64,000 nucleotides of DNA. Origin: Elymus sibiricus. Its lineage: Eukaryota > Streptophyta > Magnoliopsida > Poales > Poaceae. Position 1 is the first letter of the stretch. Every line of letters starts with the position of its first letter. A program made the translations under genes and the position numbers. The notes under the pieces are model-generated. The model saw nothing but the letters and a program-made list of their open reading frames with translations, searched no databases and was not told where the DNA came from. The stretch covers positions 311,550,486 to 311,614,485 of the forward strand of contig CM077665.1 of NCBI GenBank assembly GCA_039707655.1. Direction: 5' to 3'. Positions 30,636-41,731 of this stretch are shown in pieces.

Positions 30636-31500
30636 TGATATGGGGTGTCCCGATCTTCTCAGTAAGCGGCGGCGGTGATGATGATGGTGTAGGATAACTT
30701 GTATGTCGCCGATGAACTCTCCCTCGCTTGATCCCTGATGCCAATGCAAAAGGTCTCAACCCTTTGGATATTCACAACGTCACACACTTGCGCACGCAGC
30801 CGTCGACCACGAACGGTTAGAATTGCAATATACTAATTCCCAATGGAACAGCAGATCACACTTGACTTGCAGTATATAATCACCAGATCGATACGAATTG
30901 GTGATGAGGATTCAAGATGAATGCTTACAAGCAATCTCATGAACTAGGGTTTATCTTAAACGTGGTCTAACTCTAACTAACCCTAAGGAAGAGTATTTAT
31001 ATCCTAAGATAGGTTGAGGGGGTACACGGGCCGTCAGCCCAAAAAGTCTGCGCGCAGGCAGCACGGTAGTACTGCTTGAGCATGCGGTACTACCGCTCCA
31101 AGCGGTACTACCGCTTAAGTTCCGCTCTACTACCGGTTAGCTCGAAAAGATACCAGTAGTTTTTACGGTAGTAGGGGCGGTAGTACCGCCTCAAGCGGTA
31201 CTACCGCTGGGGTGGGGCGGTACTACCGCCCTGGGAGTTGCAGAAGCCTCCTCCCAGCTCAGCTGCATTGCCTCCTTGCTCTCCTTCTTGCCCCAAGTTG
31301 CTCCTTGCGCCATGCCTTCCTCTCCAATGTACCTAATGACACATACACACAAGGATTTAGGCAGTATAAAGCTCTCATCAAAATAATTGGCATTATCAAC
31401 TAAGAGAGAATTCACCTGTTGTTCATCATTGGCTAGGCTTAATATTTCCTTCCAGCTGAGACAATTAGAATCATCGTATTCATAGAATATATCCTCATCA
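30636..31500 (-). repeat. Element E LTR 2 (shared middle LTR)
   Basis: Serves as 5' LTR of unit 1 and 3' LTR of unit 2. No target duplication lies at either side, so this is a junction within one array and not two separate insertions. Confidence 0.93.
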
Positions 31501-33359
31501 TCCTCCCTTTCTTCAAGAAAAGCCGTCCTCGGCTTTGGGTAAGCTGAAAATGGCAGAAACAAAAAGAACAACGTGTACGCATAATATATGTATAGATAAC
31601 GTGTTGTATCATTTTTGTTGTCATGAAAAAGATGCCCAGTATGCAATATGCAACTTAAATTGTAAGTATAAGTGAAGTTCATATAGTCATGACCAGAATG
31701 AGGAACACACATGTACAATGTCTTATTGTTTAGTATTAAGTCCAAAGTCCTCACAGAAGATCGATGATCAAATGTGCTATAAGCAAGGTCAAACCAGTCC
31801 AAAATATGCAAAGGTACATATATTGGATACCATGCTTCAACTGTGCCACGCTGATATATAGAACAAACGTAGGTATGTTCACGAGCACTACACGCAGCGG
31901 GTAAGATGCAACTCAGTTTGCAAATAAAAGTGAAGTCTAGAGCAGTAGCATATAAATGCAACAGGTGTTGGGACAACCACAATGGATTACATTCGGTTAT
32001 AGCAAGATCAGAACAACCCAACATAGCTGAAATTTTTGTTGGCCGCAAGAAATCAACTAGAACATAATGATATTTCATATTCTTATGAAAATGAGCGACC
32101 GTCCCACAACACAATGATTTTGTCACATAGCATATAGGATGCAAAACAGCAAGTTTCAAATCAGCAATCCTATCACAGGTAATGCATATGTGATCCACCA
32201 GAAAATTATCAGTCATGCTATATTCACCAATTAAATTAAAAATGAAACTATAGGCATATGTGCTAGAATTTAGATGTGAAATTTCAGAAATCTTCTTCAT
32301 AGCACTACGCAAACTAATAGGTTCATTGAGCAGGATGGAATACACAATATCAACGGGTGGTATTCTAGTAAGTAGTTCGTTATGTGTTATCAGTACCACA
32401 TGATCAGAATTTGAATTTAGCAAAGTATCACATGGTGCTGAAATATTTGGACTGATCAACGCACAAGAATCAACCAGCAAAGGAATAGACTCACTGAATG
32501 CCTCATTGGCTGGTTGCAGCTCAAAATTAGTACCAGTATCAATGTCAATCTCCTGAGATGTAGCAGGTACTAGAAAATCTTGCGCAAGTGGTGATTCAGG
32601 TTGTACGACATGCTGCTCCCTTTCTTCAAAAACAACCTGCACATCAGAAGACACAACACTAGGAGCAATTGGGAGCATAGGTTGTACAACAGATGGCTCC
32701 CTTTCTTCAAAAGCAACCTGGATATCACAAGAAACAACACTAGGAGTAGACATGATTACGTTAGGTGAAACCTGACTTGTCTCATTAACATGTACTCCCA
32801 AGATTGTGTGATCACGCAAATGCTCATTATTAACTATGGGAATAACAGGTGGACAGAGATTTTGACGTCTAACCTTCTGAAAATCCTTAAGTCGTGTATG
32901 TGCTAACCAAGTGTGCTTATTATGCCAAAAGAATACAGGATCGGTCTGAGCACTATCAAATTTAACCTTATGCTTATCACACCAAGGTTTTCCCAACAAA
33001 ACGTGACAACAATTAAGTGTTCTAGGAAGGACATCACAGCGCATGCTAACAGTGTAGCCATAAATGGTGATAGGAACATAAGCACGATGAGTAATTGGAA
33101 ATGCCTCATCATAAGCAGCTAACGTATATGGCACAAGTTTGGTATATTTACGCAACTGTAGCTTGTTAACAACATCAATACTGACCAAGTTTGTGAGAGA
33201 ATAATTATCAAGGATCACTGCAGCAGGTCTACCTTCGATGTCTGCAGTAAAGTGGAACAAACCTGAATCAGGATGTACACCAAGATCTTCCTCCTCCCAG
33301 AATGCATCACTGCACAAAAACTGTAATGGTAATGGCTTGTCCTTGAGAGGATTCACCAT
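31191..33359 (-). CDS. Element E unit 2 ORF: identical retropepsin-like protein
   Basis: Predicted protein identical to the unit 1 ORF over all 722 codons, 3913 bases to the right, including the degenerate catalytic site and the C-terminus encoded in LTR 2. Identity of both copies means the duplication is very recent or has been homogenised, or that an assembly step copied it. Confidence 0.7.
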   Translation of the reverse strand: MVNPLKDKPLPLQFLCSDAFWEEEDLGVHPDSGLFHFTADIEGRPAAVILDNYSLTNLVSIDVVNKLQLRKYTKLVPYTLAAYDEAFPITHRAYVPITIYGYTVSMRCDVLPRTLNCCHVLLGKPWCDKHKVKFDSAQTDPVFFWHNKHTWLAHTRLKDFQKVRRQNLCPPVIPIVNNEHLRDHTILGVHVNETSQVSPNVIMSTPSVVSCDIQVAFEEREPSVVQPMLPIAPSVVSSDVQVVFEEREQHVVQPESPLAQDFLVPATSQEIDIDTGTNFELQPANEAFSESIPLLVDSCALISPNISAPCDTLLNSNSDHVVLITHNELLTRIPPVDIVYSILLNEPISLRSAMKKISEISHLNSSTYAYSFIFNLIGEYSMTDNFLVDHICITCDRIADLKLAVLHPICYVTKSLCCGTVAHFHKNMKYHYVLVDFLRPTKISAMLGCSDLAITECNPLWLSQHLLHLYATALDFTFICKLSCILPAACSAREHTYVCSIYQRGTVEAWYPIYVPLHILDWFDLAYSTFDHRSSVRTLDLILNNKTLYMCVPHSGHDYMNFTYTYNLSCILHTGHLFHDNKNDTTRYLYIYYAYTLFFLFLPFSAYPKPRTAFLEEREDDEDIFYEYDDSNCLSWKEILSLANDEQQVNSLLVDNANYFDESFILPKSLCVCVIRYIGEEGMAQGATWGKKESKEAMQLSWEEASATPRAVVPPHPSGSTA

Positions 33360-34548
33360 GATTAGGACATAAAAAGTATAGCAGATGTATATGGTGTACT
33401 CTCACAACTCACTCAAAAACTGACAAGAAAAGGAAATCTTACCGTTCCAAAGTGAATAGCAATGCGTACCCGTTCGGATGGAAGACTAGTGCACAGATGT
33501 GATGAAGTGAATATCCGGGTATGAGAGCAATCACACGACAAACCAGGGTATATGGTGGAGCTTGGTTGGGATACCTAACAACACCAATTCACAAATCCTA
33601 GTGCTGATCGTGTGATACAAAAAGACCCACGGAAACTCACACGGTGGAGATAAATGGGGCAATTGCAACTCTGAAAATGAGCTCAAATTTGATGTATGTG
33701 TCGGAGGAATGCTCGTGTTGCAATGCACAGGGAGAGACGCTAGCAAAAAGCTCAAAAACAGGGCACAAGATTGCTCAATTCTACAAGTGCAAACAGCAAG
33801 ATAATAAATACAGCACTGCAATAGATAGCAACAACTTCCGGCCACTGTTTCTCTCGTTTCTTTTTGTCTCTCTGTTTTTTTTTTTTTTTTGATACGCATT
33901 TTTTTTTTCTCTCTCTCTCTTTTTTTTTTTTTTGTTTCACAGCAGGTCACGTGAACAGTAACGTGAACAGTACCACGGGATTTTTTTTTTCTTTTTTTTT
34001 TTCAGACTTGAGCAACAAACAACAAATCTGATCTTGCCAATCGCAAAGATGCACTTACCAAAAACCAAGATGAGCAGCCCGTAGAGCATAAGGATATGCT
34101 AGTCTCAATAGGAAAGTGCTACGCAAAGGAAAGATTGGCTTGTCTATGGCTCACAAAAGGAAAGACTCGATTTAACTCGGATTGGAAAAAGGAAACCGGA
34201 AAGAAAACGCTAAAGGAAAATCCTAGACGCGATTCCGACGAACACAAGAACAAAAAGACGCCGACGAACACAAGAACAAAAAGACGCCGACGAACACAAG
34301 AACAAAAAGACGCGGATCAGAACAAAACCCTAGACACCGACTAGATGACACGGATGACAAAGTGACGCAAAAAGAAAGACACAACGACCAGCAACTAAAA
34401 CTTGGAAACGATGCAATCTAGGCGATGGCAAAAACCCTAACCCTAATCTTTTTGTGAGGCTTTTTCTGGATAGGATGAAACACAGAACGAATCTACGGAT
34501 GATTTGGTGGATGCTTACCGAGGAAACGCTGGATATCTGATACCAAGA
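33360..34548 (-). other. Element E unit 2 leader and primer binding site
   Basis: Copy of 29447-30635 with the same homopolymer tracts, 27-base repeats and primer site (34528-34545). No gene recognised. Confidence 0.75.
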
Positions 34549-35413
34549 TGATATGGGGTGTCCCGATCTTCTCAGTAAGCGGCGGCGGTGATGATGATGG
34601 TGTAGGATAACTTGTATGTCGCCGATGAACTCTCCCTCGCTTGATCCCTGATGCCAATGCAAAAGGTCTCAACCCTTTGGATATTCACAACGTCACACAC
34701 TTGCGCACGCAGCCGTCGACCACGAACGGTTAGAATTGCAATATACTAATTCCCAATGGAACAGCAGATCACACTTGACTTGCAGTATATAATCACCAGA
34801 TCGATACGAATTGGTGATGAGGATTCAAGATGAATGCTTACAAGCAATCTCATGAACTAGGGTTTATCTTAAACGTGGTCTAACTCTAACTAACCCTAAG
34901 GAAGAGTATTTATATCCTAAGATAGGTTGAGGGGGTACACGGGCCGTCAGCCCAAAAAGTCTGCGCGCAGGCAGCACGGTAGTACTGCTTGAGCATGCGG
35001 TACTACCGCTCCAAGCGGTACTACCGCTTAAGTTCCGCTCTACTACCGGTTAGCTCGAAAAGATACCAGTAGTTTTTACGGTAGTAGGGGCGGTAGTACC
35101 GCCTCAAGCGGTACTACCGCTGGGGTGGGGCGGTACTACCGCCCTGGGAGTTGCAGAAGCCTCCTCCCAGCTCAGCTGCATTGCCTCCTTGCTCTCCTTC
35201 TTGCCCCAAGTTGCTCCTTGCGCCATGCCTTCCTCTCCAATGTACCTAATGACACATACACACAAGGATTTAGGCAGTATAAAGCTCTCATCAAAATAAT
35301 TGGCATTATCAACTAAGAGAGAATTCACCTGTTGTTCATCATTGGCTAGGCTTAATATTTCCTTCCAGCTGAGACAATTAGAATCATCGTATTCATAGAA
35401 TATATCCTCATCA
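34549..35413 (-). repeat. Element E LTR 3 (right, 5' end)
   Basis: 865 bp, ending at the CTTGA duplication. An ORF crossing its right edge at about 35595 is a chimera of LTR and C RNase H, not a gene. Confidence 0.93.
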
Positions 35414-36772
35414 CTTGATTGCCTTTTTTGCTTCAAACTTGATATCAAAGTAAAGGAGCTCAATAGCCCATTTGGCCACTCGACCAGTCGCATCTCGATT
35501 GTTGAGGATCTCAGACAATGGAGCATCACTGATGACTGAAATTGAGTGATCTTGAAAGTAGTGTGCCACCTTCTTCGCTGACAGATATATACCATATACG
35601 AGCTTCTGGTAATATGGGTACCTTTGCTTTGAAGGAGTCAACACTTCAGAAATGTAATAAACAGGACACTGGACTTTGTAAGCTTTGCCTTCCTCTTCCC
35701 GCTCGACAGTGAGATCTGTACTGACGACCTGATTAGTAGCCGCGATGTACAGGAGCAAGGGCTCTTTGCTGTGCGGAGCAGCAAGCACCGGTTGGGTGGA
35801 AAGCAGGGCTTTGAGCTCGACAAACGCTGCTTTAGCTTCTGGAGTCCACTCGAACGTATCAGACTTCTTCATCAGTCGGTATAAAGGCAATGCCTTCTCA
35901 CCGAGACGAGAAATGAATCGACTCAACGCTGCCAGGCAACCTGTGAGCTTCTGGACATCGTGCACACGCTCAGGGCTTTTCATTCGGGTAATGGCGCTGA
36001 TCTTTTCAGGATTGACGTCGATTCCTCATTCGGAAATGAGAAAACCGAGCAACTTACCACCAGGAACACCGAAAGTGCACTTAGTCGGATTTAACTTGAT
36101 ATCATACCTCCTCAAGTTGGCGAATGTTTCAGCCAAGTCAGACAGCAGGTCGGAGCCTTTGCGAGACTTGACAACAATATCATCCATGTATGCTTCAACA
36201 TTTCGAGGGATCTGATCAAGCAGGCATTTTTGAATCATGCGCATGAAGGTAGCGCCAGCATTTTTCAAACCAAAAGGCATGGTGATATAACAGAAACACC
36301 CGAATGGGGTGATGAAGGTTGTCTTTATTTCATCCGGACCAAACAGACGGATATGATGGTAACCGGAGTATGCATCAAGAAACGATAAACGCTCGCACCC
36401 CACAGTCGAATCGACAATCTGGTCGATGCGAGGGAGCGGAAAATGATCTTTCGGGCAGACCCGATTGATATGTTTGAAGTCAATACACATGCGGAGTGAC
36501 TTATCTTTCTTGGGGACCATAACGACGTTCGAGAGCCACTCGGAGTGGTAAATCTCGCATATGAACTTAGCCGCCAAGAGACGAGCCACCTCCTCGCCGA
36601 TTGCCTTCCGCTTCTCTGCTGCCGACCGATGCAAGTGCTCCTTCACAGGCTTGGCCTTCGGGTCGACTCTCAGTCGGTGCTCAGCCAGTTCCCTGGGTAC
36701 ACCCGGCATGTCAGCAGGCTTCCATGCGAAGATGTCCTAGTTCTCACGGAGGAACTGGATGAGCTCGGCTTC
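35414..36772 (-). pseudogene. Element C reverse transcriptase and first RNase H
   Basis: Reads from 36772 leftwards: the segment after the TAG at 36773, then DMPGVPRELAEHRL, LPRIDQIVDSTVG, the catalytic AYMDDIVVKSRKG near 36170-36200, a TGA at 36026-36028 in LGFLISE-stop-GID, then the connection domain and RNase H (LLLYIAATNQVVS, YHY-type HYFQDHSISV) up to the E insertion at 35418. A further TAG sits at 36737-36739. Both stops fit CAG or CGA codons with one C-to-T change. Catalytic Asp residues are intact. Confidence 0.9.
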
Positions 36773-39245
36773 CTATTTGCTGTCGAGTGTCGTTGAAATG
36801 TTGGTCGAGGCAGCATTTGGATCCGTCGGATGAATGTGCAATTGCTTCACTTCGCCTGCCGACTGAAAAGATGACTCAGAAGCGGGCTTCTTGGCACGCA
36901 GCAGGTCGGCAGGATCAACACTCTTCTTGTATTCCTCCAACTCGACCACAACCATCTGATGATCGGCAATTTTGGAGCCCTGCTGAAGGCACTCCTCAGC
37001 CCTCTGTCGATTGCCAGTGACTGTGATCACACCCTTGGGCCCGGGCTTCTTCAGCTTGAGATACACGTAGCATGGACGGGCCATGAAATGGGCATAAGCC
37101 GGACGACCAAGGATGGCGTGGTATGCGCTCTGGAAGTCCACAACTTCAAACGTCAATTTCTCTTTGCGAAAATTCTTGTCCATACCGAACGTCACATCCA
37201 ATGCTATCTGGCCGAGTGACTTGGTCTTCTTCCCAGGGATGACTCCGTGGAACTGCATGTTGCTTTCGCTGAGTCGGGGCATCGGAATGCCCATCCCCTT
37301 TAGGGTATCCGCATACAAGATGTTCAAACCACTCCCACCATCCATCAAGACTTTGCGGAGTCGAGTGCCTCCCACAACCGGGTCCACCACCAGCGCTTGC
37401 CGACCGGGGGTAGCGATGTGAGCCGGGTGATCTGACTGGTCGAATGTGATAGCAGTCTGACACCACTTGAGGTATGTGGGAGTGGCAGGAACAGCCATGT
37501 TGACTTCTCTGTTGATAACTTTCATTCGACTCTTGCTTTCTACATCAGCAAAAATCAACAGAGTGGCATTGACTTCAGGCAACTCTTCCTTATCTTCATC
37601 ATCCTCCTTTTCAGGAGCCTTCTCACTCAACTGGCCTTCCTTGAACTGCTGGATCAATAGACGGCACTGTCGAGTGGTATGCTTAGGCAATATCAAATTT
37701 CCTTCTTCATCTTTCTTCGTGTGGATTGCACATGGTAAATCCAGAACATCAGTTCCCGACTGATTCTTTCCTTTCTTGGGGGTAAGCTGTCCTTTGGATT
37801 TCCCCTTATTTTTTCCTTGCGCCGCCAGAGCGGCGACCTCTGCCTGAACAGGGCCATCAGCTTTGCGTTTCTGTTTACGACTGGAATTGCCGCCGGCATC
37901 ATTGTCGACTGCTTTTCCTTTGCCGCTATGGAGGTGGTCTTCCTCTTCGCCATTGGCGTACCGAGTGGCAATCTCCATCATCTTGCTCAGGGAAATATCA
38001 CCTGTCCGCCCAAACTTCAAGTAAAGTTCTCTGAACTTCACACCAGCCTTGAAGTCACAAACAGCTTGATGTTCGGAAACATTCTCCACTGTGCGATGCA
38101 GGGTGGACCAACGCTGAATGTAATCTCTCAAGGACTCATTGGGCTTCTGAACACAGTGCTGTAAATCGATCAAACCCGCAGGACGCTTGCAAGTGCCCTC
38201 GAAGGTACTGATGAACACTCGGGCAAGATCTTCCCAGCAATATATGCTCGAAGGATCCAAGCGATTCAACCACGCCCGGGCCGAACCATCCAACATCAAG
38301 GACAAATGCTTCATGGCTACGTTGTCATTTCCTCCACCAATCTGCACAGCTACTCGGTAATCATCCAACCATGTTTCCGGCTTCGACTCGCCGGAGAACT
38401 TGCTTATTCCAGCCGCCAACCTGAAGTTGGGCGGAATCTCTGCAGAGCGAATGGCTCTGCTAAAACATTCGGGACCAGAAACAACGGTACCACTTCCACT
38501 CGGATAATCTCTGTCATTACCATCTCTGTGAGCTCTGCCTCTGTCGATCCGCCTTTGTGCGAGGACATTCCTTGCATCGAACCCAGGATTCCGCTCATCG
38601 CCGAATGGGCGCCTATCGTCATAGTGCCGGGGCACATATGAACCACTCCGCGGAGGAGTCGGCACTCGACGGCGGTCATCACGGTGATAACGAGGAGCAA
38701 AAATGATCTCGCCCCTGATCTTGGTACTGATCCTCACGGTAACCTCCGCCCCTACGACGCAGAGGCGACCCCAGACTGTGCGCCGACTGAACTGTGTCTG
38801 CTCTGGGGGAGTTACTATGTAATCTGTTGCGCGACTGAGAAACAGCCGAATTCTGCTATTGCGCTGCATCAAGCAACGCTCGGATCTGCTGCAAACCCCT
38901 GCCAGCCTCCGAACGGGATGGCTGAATGGAATCTGCAATCTTAGCAGCTGCTGCAACATTCAGAATTGGAGTACGGAATACCTTGACGTTGTTATGAGAT
39001 CCACTCGGAAACAGCTGTCGCTGACTGGAAACGGGTGGACGCTGGCGGGCACGCTCGTCGAGTGCCTCCTGCATCTCTTTGAGCCGAAGGCGCATGGCCT
39101 CCATGGCCTGGGCCTCAGCAGTCGCACCGACGATGGGAGTATGAAGAATGTCCTCATCCCTGCGTTGCTGATCATCCGACGGACCTCCAGCCTCTCGTCG
39201 GCCACGGCCAAAGCCAGGCGGTGGACTCTGATGCGAACCAGCCAT
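36773..39245 (-). pseudogene. Element C gag and aspartic protease
   Basis: The likely start is MAGSHQSPPPGFGRGRREAG at 39245. The N-terminal segment has a predicted coiled coil (MEAMRLRLKEMQEALDERA), a TAG at 38856-38858, and a frameshift before about 38700. The next frame runs to 36773 with Retrotrans_gag (FSGESKPETWLDDYRVAV, FEGTCKRPAGLIDLQHC) at about 38420-38140, a Lys-rich linker, and the protease site VLMDGGSGLNILYADTL near 37320-37350 with ILGRPAYAHFMARPC. It ends in Asp-Ser-Lys-TAG-Glu, the same boundary stop as in A. The ORF also opens at 38959 in another frame, but that start is an artefact of the frameshift. Confidence 0.88.
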
Positions 39246-39313
39246 GAGAACCTCAGCCGTAGGATCGCAGCTCTCACACTCGGAGGGAACGTCAGACTGA
39301 TCCGACGCCGAGT

Positions 39314-39899
39314 CGAAATTCTCAAACTTCATTCCAAAAAGTGGCAATTCGAACACCAAAAAGAAGCAAGCAACTGTCGCGTCCGGCACCTAGGCTAGTC
39401 TTCGTCTTCGTCTTCCCCCAGCGCGGAGCGTAGGGCATCCATGTTGCGTGGGCATAGCCATTGGTGGGCAGTGTTGTCCGCCAGCGCGGAGCATGGGGCT
39501 TCCACTTGGGCGTGGGATGGAACGCCTCCGCGTCCTCGGGGGGCTCCGGGCGTATACAGCCCACTCATTATTACGTGAGAGTGTCACGGCCATAGATAGC
39601 TGGGGAAGCCCCCAGGCGCACGGCTCGGTTGCTCCCAACTCCGTCAAGAGCCATCCCGTGCATTTCTGCTCGGTTGCGCACCTCTATGACCCAAACCCGA
39701 ATGCATTGTTCCCCGCGTAGCCACAGGATTGCGCTCCCGCGGCCCAAACATGAGCACAATGCATCCGGCGCAGCCATAAAGGTGTTTTGTCGATGAAGCC
39801 GCCTCGTGAAGTGTCGGGGCGCTGGCCGAACGGGGTCTGGAGGGCCTCGTGAGGCCTAGCCCCCTGAGGCTGCGCCGGCGCTCCAATTGCCGCGGGTGG
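39314..39899. repeat. Block X': copy of the left flank of C inside C
   Basis: 586 bp matching 18019-18604, including the terminal GGTGG. It lies between C gag (about 70 bases away from the gag ATG) and the right LTR, where the PBS and leader should be. About 98% identical by eye. Confidence 0.88.
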
Positions 39900-40475
39900 T
39901 GTCGTAGGAACGAGTCTGACAGTAGAAGGTAGTGGTACGAAGGGAGAGGGCAGAGTCCTAGCTACGACGAGGGTGTACACATAGATGTATGAGTTCAGGC
40001 CCCTCTCGTGGAGGTAACAGCCCTACGTCTTGGTGCTCAGGAGCTTCTTGTCGTGTGGAATATGAGAGTTACAGGGGGTGCAAACCCTTGTGCCAGAGGG
40101 GAGGGGTGGCTTAAATAGAGTGCGCTGCCCCTCATCAATACCCAGCAACCAAGGGTTCGATCGTGGCAATAAAGATGGACGTTACTGGTAACGTATGTAA
40201 TAAATGCTACTAATGGTCCAGCCGAACGCCTGCCCGTTGGCCTCCCCGGAGTGGCTTCTGGCCTTCTGCGGTCGACTGTCTTCTGGTTCTTCCGAGTGAA
40301 AGGTAACCGTCGAGTGTAGGAAGAGACCTCCGAGTGGATGTTGTCGAGTGACTCATACGCCTTGGTGATTTCAGTCGGAGTCTTCCTTGTAATCCTTAAG
40401 TTCTCTAAGGTAATGTCCTTAGGTAGGGTATGTAGGTCAGGCCTATGACCCTACCCTAGGTACATAACCCCATCA
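39900..40475 (-). repeat. Element C 5' LTR (right copy)
   Basis: 576 bp, TGTCGTAGGA to CCCCATCA, followed by GGTGG at 40476-40480. No PBS follows it on its inner side because block X' is there. Confidence 0.9.
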
Positions 40476-40480
40476 GGTGG

Positions 40481-41168
40481 CCCGCGATGCTTGTGTCTTG
40501 CTGCGCCCCCCAGGCCGTTACTCCTGAGGCCTCGGGGCCTGGCTCGGTGTTGCTTGCTCGTGAGGGTGACGGCTTGCGCAGTGCCCCGCGGGCTCGAGGG
40601 TGTCCTCCCTCTTTCTCCCACTCGCGTTGTCCAGGCTAGGTTCTCCGTCGATGGAAGCTCCCAGGCCCGGCCCGAGGAGGACGCCCAGGGTACCCCCTAT
40701 TCTTGGGGGGTGTTGGCGCCTGCGGCAGGCGCCCGATCCATCTCACCGTCCGAAGGTACGACGTAGCTTGGTACATAGGGCTCTACGTAAGGGCCCGGTT
40801 CTCCTCCTGGGCCGTCTGGCGGGGCACCGGGGACGGCCCCTCCGGGCGGCGGCGGGGCGCCGTCCTGTGCGCGCAGCCCGCAGACCCTCCTGCGACGAGC
40901 CTCAGCTCGAAGTTGCTTACCTCTGCCACCGCCGCTGGGTGGGCCGCGTGCTTCCTGACATGGATTGTTTCCTTGGCGATCCGATGCGCCTTCACCGTGG
41001 TTGCTTGCTTGTCCGGACGCCTGCGCACGATGGCGCGCTCCCGCCTGGTTAACCCAGGCTGTCGACGGTCCACAGGGTTACGGGGGCGTGTGTCTGTGTG
41101 CGCGTGGGGCGTCCCGTTGTTTCCTCTGTGCGCTCCGTCGTCGGGGCCGGGCTGCACCCCGAAACCGG
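40481..41168 (-). other. Element B internal DNA right of C
   Basis: GC-rich. An ORF at 40783-41244 on the minus strand is Arg/Pro-rich and overlaps the gag-like ORF in another frame; I find no supported product. The rest of B gag would be expected here and is not recognisable. Confidence 0.5.
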
Positions 41169-41660
41169 TCACCGGAATTCGGAGGAGAAGGAGTACGGCA
41201 TGCGGCGGGCCCCGCTCGGGCTCGCCCAAGGCCTGAGGGGGCATGCCGCCGGCGGGCTAGGCGACAGGCGCGGCGAACGAGCCCCCAGCGCCTGCGGCCT
41301 TGAAGAAGAGTGAGGAGCCATGGCCCTCCGCGCGATGTTGACCAGCTCTGCGATGTGGTCGGCCCATGCGTCAAAGCCCCCGTGCGTCGGGCGGTGGCCG
41401 AGTATCTCGCTTGCCATCAGCAGTGCATCGTGCGTGTCGAGGTCTCCCACGTAGGTGCGACGCGCCGCCGGTGCGGAGGGCGCCGCCCGTCCGCCATATG
41501 TTTGGACGGCGCGAGAAGCGATGACGGTGGAGACGACACTGCCGGCTTGATACTGACCGCCTAGCGTCGTGCCGCCGGGGCGTGGGTCTCGGTCAGCAGC
41601 GGCAGGATTGGTGAAGACGGATCTGCCGTGGCCGGAGGAAGCTTGTTGGGCACTGGCCAT
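41169..41660 (-). CDS. Element B gag-like ORF, short
   Basis: About 163 codons from MASAQQASSGHGRS at 41660, 50 bases inside the PBS. The position directly after the primer site and the Ala/Arg/Pro composition fit the N-terminus of a Tat-type gag. A segment DALLMASEILGHRPTHGGFDAWADHIAEL is helical, but I cannot find the Retrotrans_gag core. An ATG nine codons upstream (41687) is also possible. It is all that remains of sense coding capacity in B. Confidence 0.5.
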   Translation of the reverse strand: MASAQQASSGHGRSVFTNPAAADRDPRPGGTTLGGQYQAGSVVSTVIASRAVQTYGGRAAPSAPAARRTYVGDLDTHDALLMASEILGHRPTHGGFDAWADHIAELVNIARRAMAPHSSSRPQALGARSPRLSPSPPAACPLRPWASPSGARRMPYSFSSEFR

Positions 41661-41711
41661 CGGAGCGGTGAAGCGGGGAAAGAGCAAGGCTTGAAGAAGA
41701 CTTCGACACGC

Positions 41712-41729
41712 CCCCTACCTGGCGCGCCA
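41712..41729 (-). other. Element B primer binding site
   Basis: Minus strand TGGCGCGCCAGGTAGGGG, two bases inside the 5' LTR. It fixes B as a minus-strand element. Confidence 0.8.
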
Positions 41730-41731
41730 AA

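Larger units (their letters stand above)
26723..35413 (-). mobile_element. Element E: tandem non-autonomous LTR retrotransposon (LTR-int-LTR-int-LTR)
   Basis: LTRs of 865 bp at 26723-27587, 30636-31500 and 34549-35413 enclose two 3048-bp internal regions. Every landmark is offset by exactly 3913 bases, and the two 722-codon ORFs are identical. A single target duplication CTTGA (26718-26722 and 35414-35418) brackets the whole array, and it sits in the RNase H coding region of C. PBS and polypurine tract place transcription on the minus strand. There is no reverse transcriptase or integrase, so E is non-autonomous. Confidence 0.92.
18605..40475 (-). mobile_element. Element C: Tat-type Gypsy with antisense gene, host to E
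   Basis: LTRs of 576 bp (TGTC to CCCCATCA) are flanked by GGTGG at 18600-18604 and 40476-40480. The minus strand carries gag, protease, reverse transcriptase, RNase H, a second RNase H and integrase. The plus strand carries a seven-exon antisense gene near the left (3') LTR. E interrupts the RNase H region. Beside the right (5') LTR, the expected PBS and leader are replaced by a 586-bp copy of the left flank (X'). Without E the element is about 13 kb. Pol has several stops and frameshifts, so it is inactive. Confidence 0.9.

Noticed and set aside
35104..35595. 163-codon ORF at the right end of E
   Set aside because: Chimera of C RNase H and E LTR 3 read across the insertion site.
38856..39389. 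ORF starting MPDATVACFFLVFELPLF as the natural C gag start
   Set aside because: The first ~25 codons come from block X', the displaced B sequence; the natural start is more likely at 39245.
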